The position numbers and the translations under genes were made by a program. The notes beneath the pieces were generated by a model. That model worked only from the letters and a program-made list of their open reading frames with translations, was not told the origin of the DNA and ran no database searches. A stretch of 64,000 nucleotides of DNA from Nymphaea colorata (lineage: Eukaryota > Streptophyta > Magnoliopsida > Nymphaeales > Nymphaeaceae): assembly GCF_008831285.2 (NCBI RefSeq), contig NC_045138.2:33846769-33910768 (forward strand), read 5' to 3'. Positions 62,930 through 64,000 of the stretch are shown piece by piece (the stretch's first letter is position 1; the number at the start of each line of letters is the position of its first letter).

Positions 62930-63749
62930 GCGATGAACCCATAGGGCCCATAGGGCCCAACTTCAAGGCAGACAGTTCGGATATTTATTTTAGTACCGAA
63001 ATAGATACCACCCATATTAGCAAATATACCAGTCTGGATTTGAAATTTATTTGGATACCAATCCATATGGGGTTTCGCAAACAAGTACCACTGTCTACTT
63101 TTACGTCGACATCATCTTCATTCTGATGGGTAGAAATTGTTCAAATCCCCAACAGATTCTGTACATAGTTCCGTGCAACATCAAATCATAATCTAAACGC
63201 CGTTCAATGAAGCTGGATTCGCTATTTATTAGTGTTCCCATTTATCGAAAATGATTTTCATCGAAAAAAAAAAACTACCGTGTTTAGAATTTTTTTTTGC
63301 AGCCCATTTAGAGCCACAGACAGAAGTACGTTAGAAACTTAGTTTTTAAGCACCAAAAGAGGTTTTGTTTTGTCAATTAGTTTTAGGGTGGTTAACCTAA
63401 ATTTTGCATCCATCAAGAGTGTTTCGGCAAATTGTTAAAAATATAACAGTTGATGTGAGTATCACGATAAACGCAGGGGTTTTAAAGGTAAATCGGCTTT
63501 TCTTCTGTGTTACTCTAAAATGAAGTTGTGCTCACTGACCGGCGAAGCGATTTATGAGCCAAGTTTGATTGATTACGTGTTCAACGACAAGAGGGCAGTA
63601 GAGGTATTACGAGAACGTTGGTGGGGCAATTTGGTACTTGTGGTTTCGGTTCTCGCGGGGTCGCGGGTAAAGCGATGCCGCGTTAAATGATCGAACGGCG
63701 ATCCACGCCGTTGGTTTTTTTAAACGAAAGTGAAGGACATTAAAGGTTT

Positions 63750-64000
63750 TCGCTTTCTCTGCACCGTGAGAGACGACGACTCCTCTGTTCCACCTCTCTC
63801 TCTGTGGTGGCTCGCTGTGTGTACAATTTTCATCAGTGTTCCCTCCATTAAACCCTAATTCTCCGTAGATCCTCGTCAGCTGTTGTACTTTCTACGTAGT
63901 TCTCGGGAAGCACACCGGCGGCTCTGTTTCGGAGGAAATTTTGGGCTCTGATCGGGTCGTGATCTCGTGATTCCGCGCCTCCTCTTTCTCTCTGAATTTC
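63750..64000 (+). promoter_or_regulatory. Promoter and leader of a gene running off the right edge
   Basis: After AT-rich spacer the sequence turns GC- and CT-rich. It has an AAACCCTAA telo-box at 63850-63858, a CTCTCTCTCT tract at about 63797 and a leader-like pyrimidine run at the edge. No ATG of a convincing frame is reached, so the gene cannot be named. Telo-boxes near starts are common in translation and cell-growth genes. Confidence 0.5.

Larger units (their letters stand above)
55156..63740. other. Gene-poor stretch before the right-edge gene
   Basis: AT-rich, with scattered GC-richer repeat pieces (57360-57620, 60590-60660, 61640-62100) and microsatellites. Minus-strand open frames at 59386-59622 and 59937-60194 read somewhat like protein (the second has CPTSPASRCHSCLNIKPVV), but neither matches a family I know or sits in an exon chain. 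No gene called. Confidence 0.45.

Noticed and set aside
48300-63740. Searched for transposase, reverse transcriptase or capsid-type reading frames in the gene-poor block.
   Set aside because: No frame showed the expected motifs; only short decayed repeats are visible.
1-64000. CRISPR arrays, operons, riboswitches and organellar insertions.
   Set aside because: No regularly spaced direct repeats, no polycistronic layout and no recognisable organelle genes in this plant nuclear sequence.

Overview
The window is nuclear DNA of a flowering plant. Evidence: GT-AG introns in nearly every gene, AT-rich introns and spacers, long (TA)n tracts, AAACCCTA telo-boxes near transcription starts, and plant-specific families (GRAS/PAT1, the ATXR3/SDG2 SET protein, atypical bHLH, OCT-type carriers). 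I cannot name the clade from the sequence alone. No bacterial, organellar or CRISPR features were seen. All exon boundaries were placed by hand from splice sites and reading phase; there was no transcript evidence.

Layout, left to right: (1) 1183-2627 minus: an eIF4B-like translation-initiation-factor-related gene. Its 5' end and three exons are visible; the conserved C-terminal exon is not found and probably lies off the left edge. (2) 6813-19289 plus: a complete 19-exon ATXR3/SDG2 histone H3K4 methyltransferase gene, predicted 2267 aa, with an in-frame 7 x 14-residue RS-type repeat in exon 1 and a 181-bp tandem duplication in intron 15. (3) 24253-24609 plus: DPM2, the small membrane subunit of dolichol-phosphate-mannose synthase, converging on (4) 25288-29015 minus: a two-exon organic cation/carnitine transporter (OCT4-like, 524 aa). 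A frameshifted C-terminal relic of a second OCT gene lies 2.2 kb beyond it. (5) 34535-36474 plus: ribosomal protein eL13 with a leader intron and a telo-box promoter. (6) 38182-38955 plus: an intronless atypical bHLH factor. (7) 43341-45077 minus: a PAT1-branch GRAS regulator, probably with a 2.6-kb leader intron and a promoter near 48.0 kb. (8) About 48.3-63.7 kb: a gene-poor stretch of decayed dispersed repeats, compound microsatellites, one long foldback element and a tRNA-like relic. (9) From about 63.75 kb: a telo-box promoter and leader of a gene continuing off the right edge.

The genes are unrelated housekeeping and regulatory loci: translation (eIF4B-like, eL13), chromatin (ATXR3), ER glycosylation (DPM2), transport (OCT) and transcription (bHLH, GRAS). 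I found no gene cluster and no clearly new system. The most useful unexplained structures are the foldback at 54979-55142, the hairpin-bearing tandem repeat at 37132-37257, the RS minisatellite in ATXR3, and two unidentified coding-like fragments near the OCT gene.
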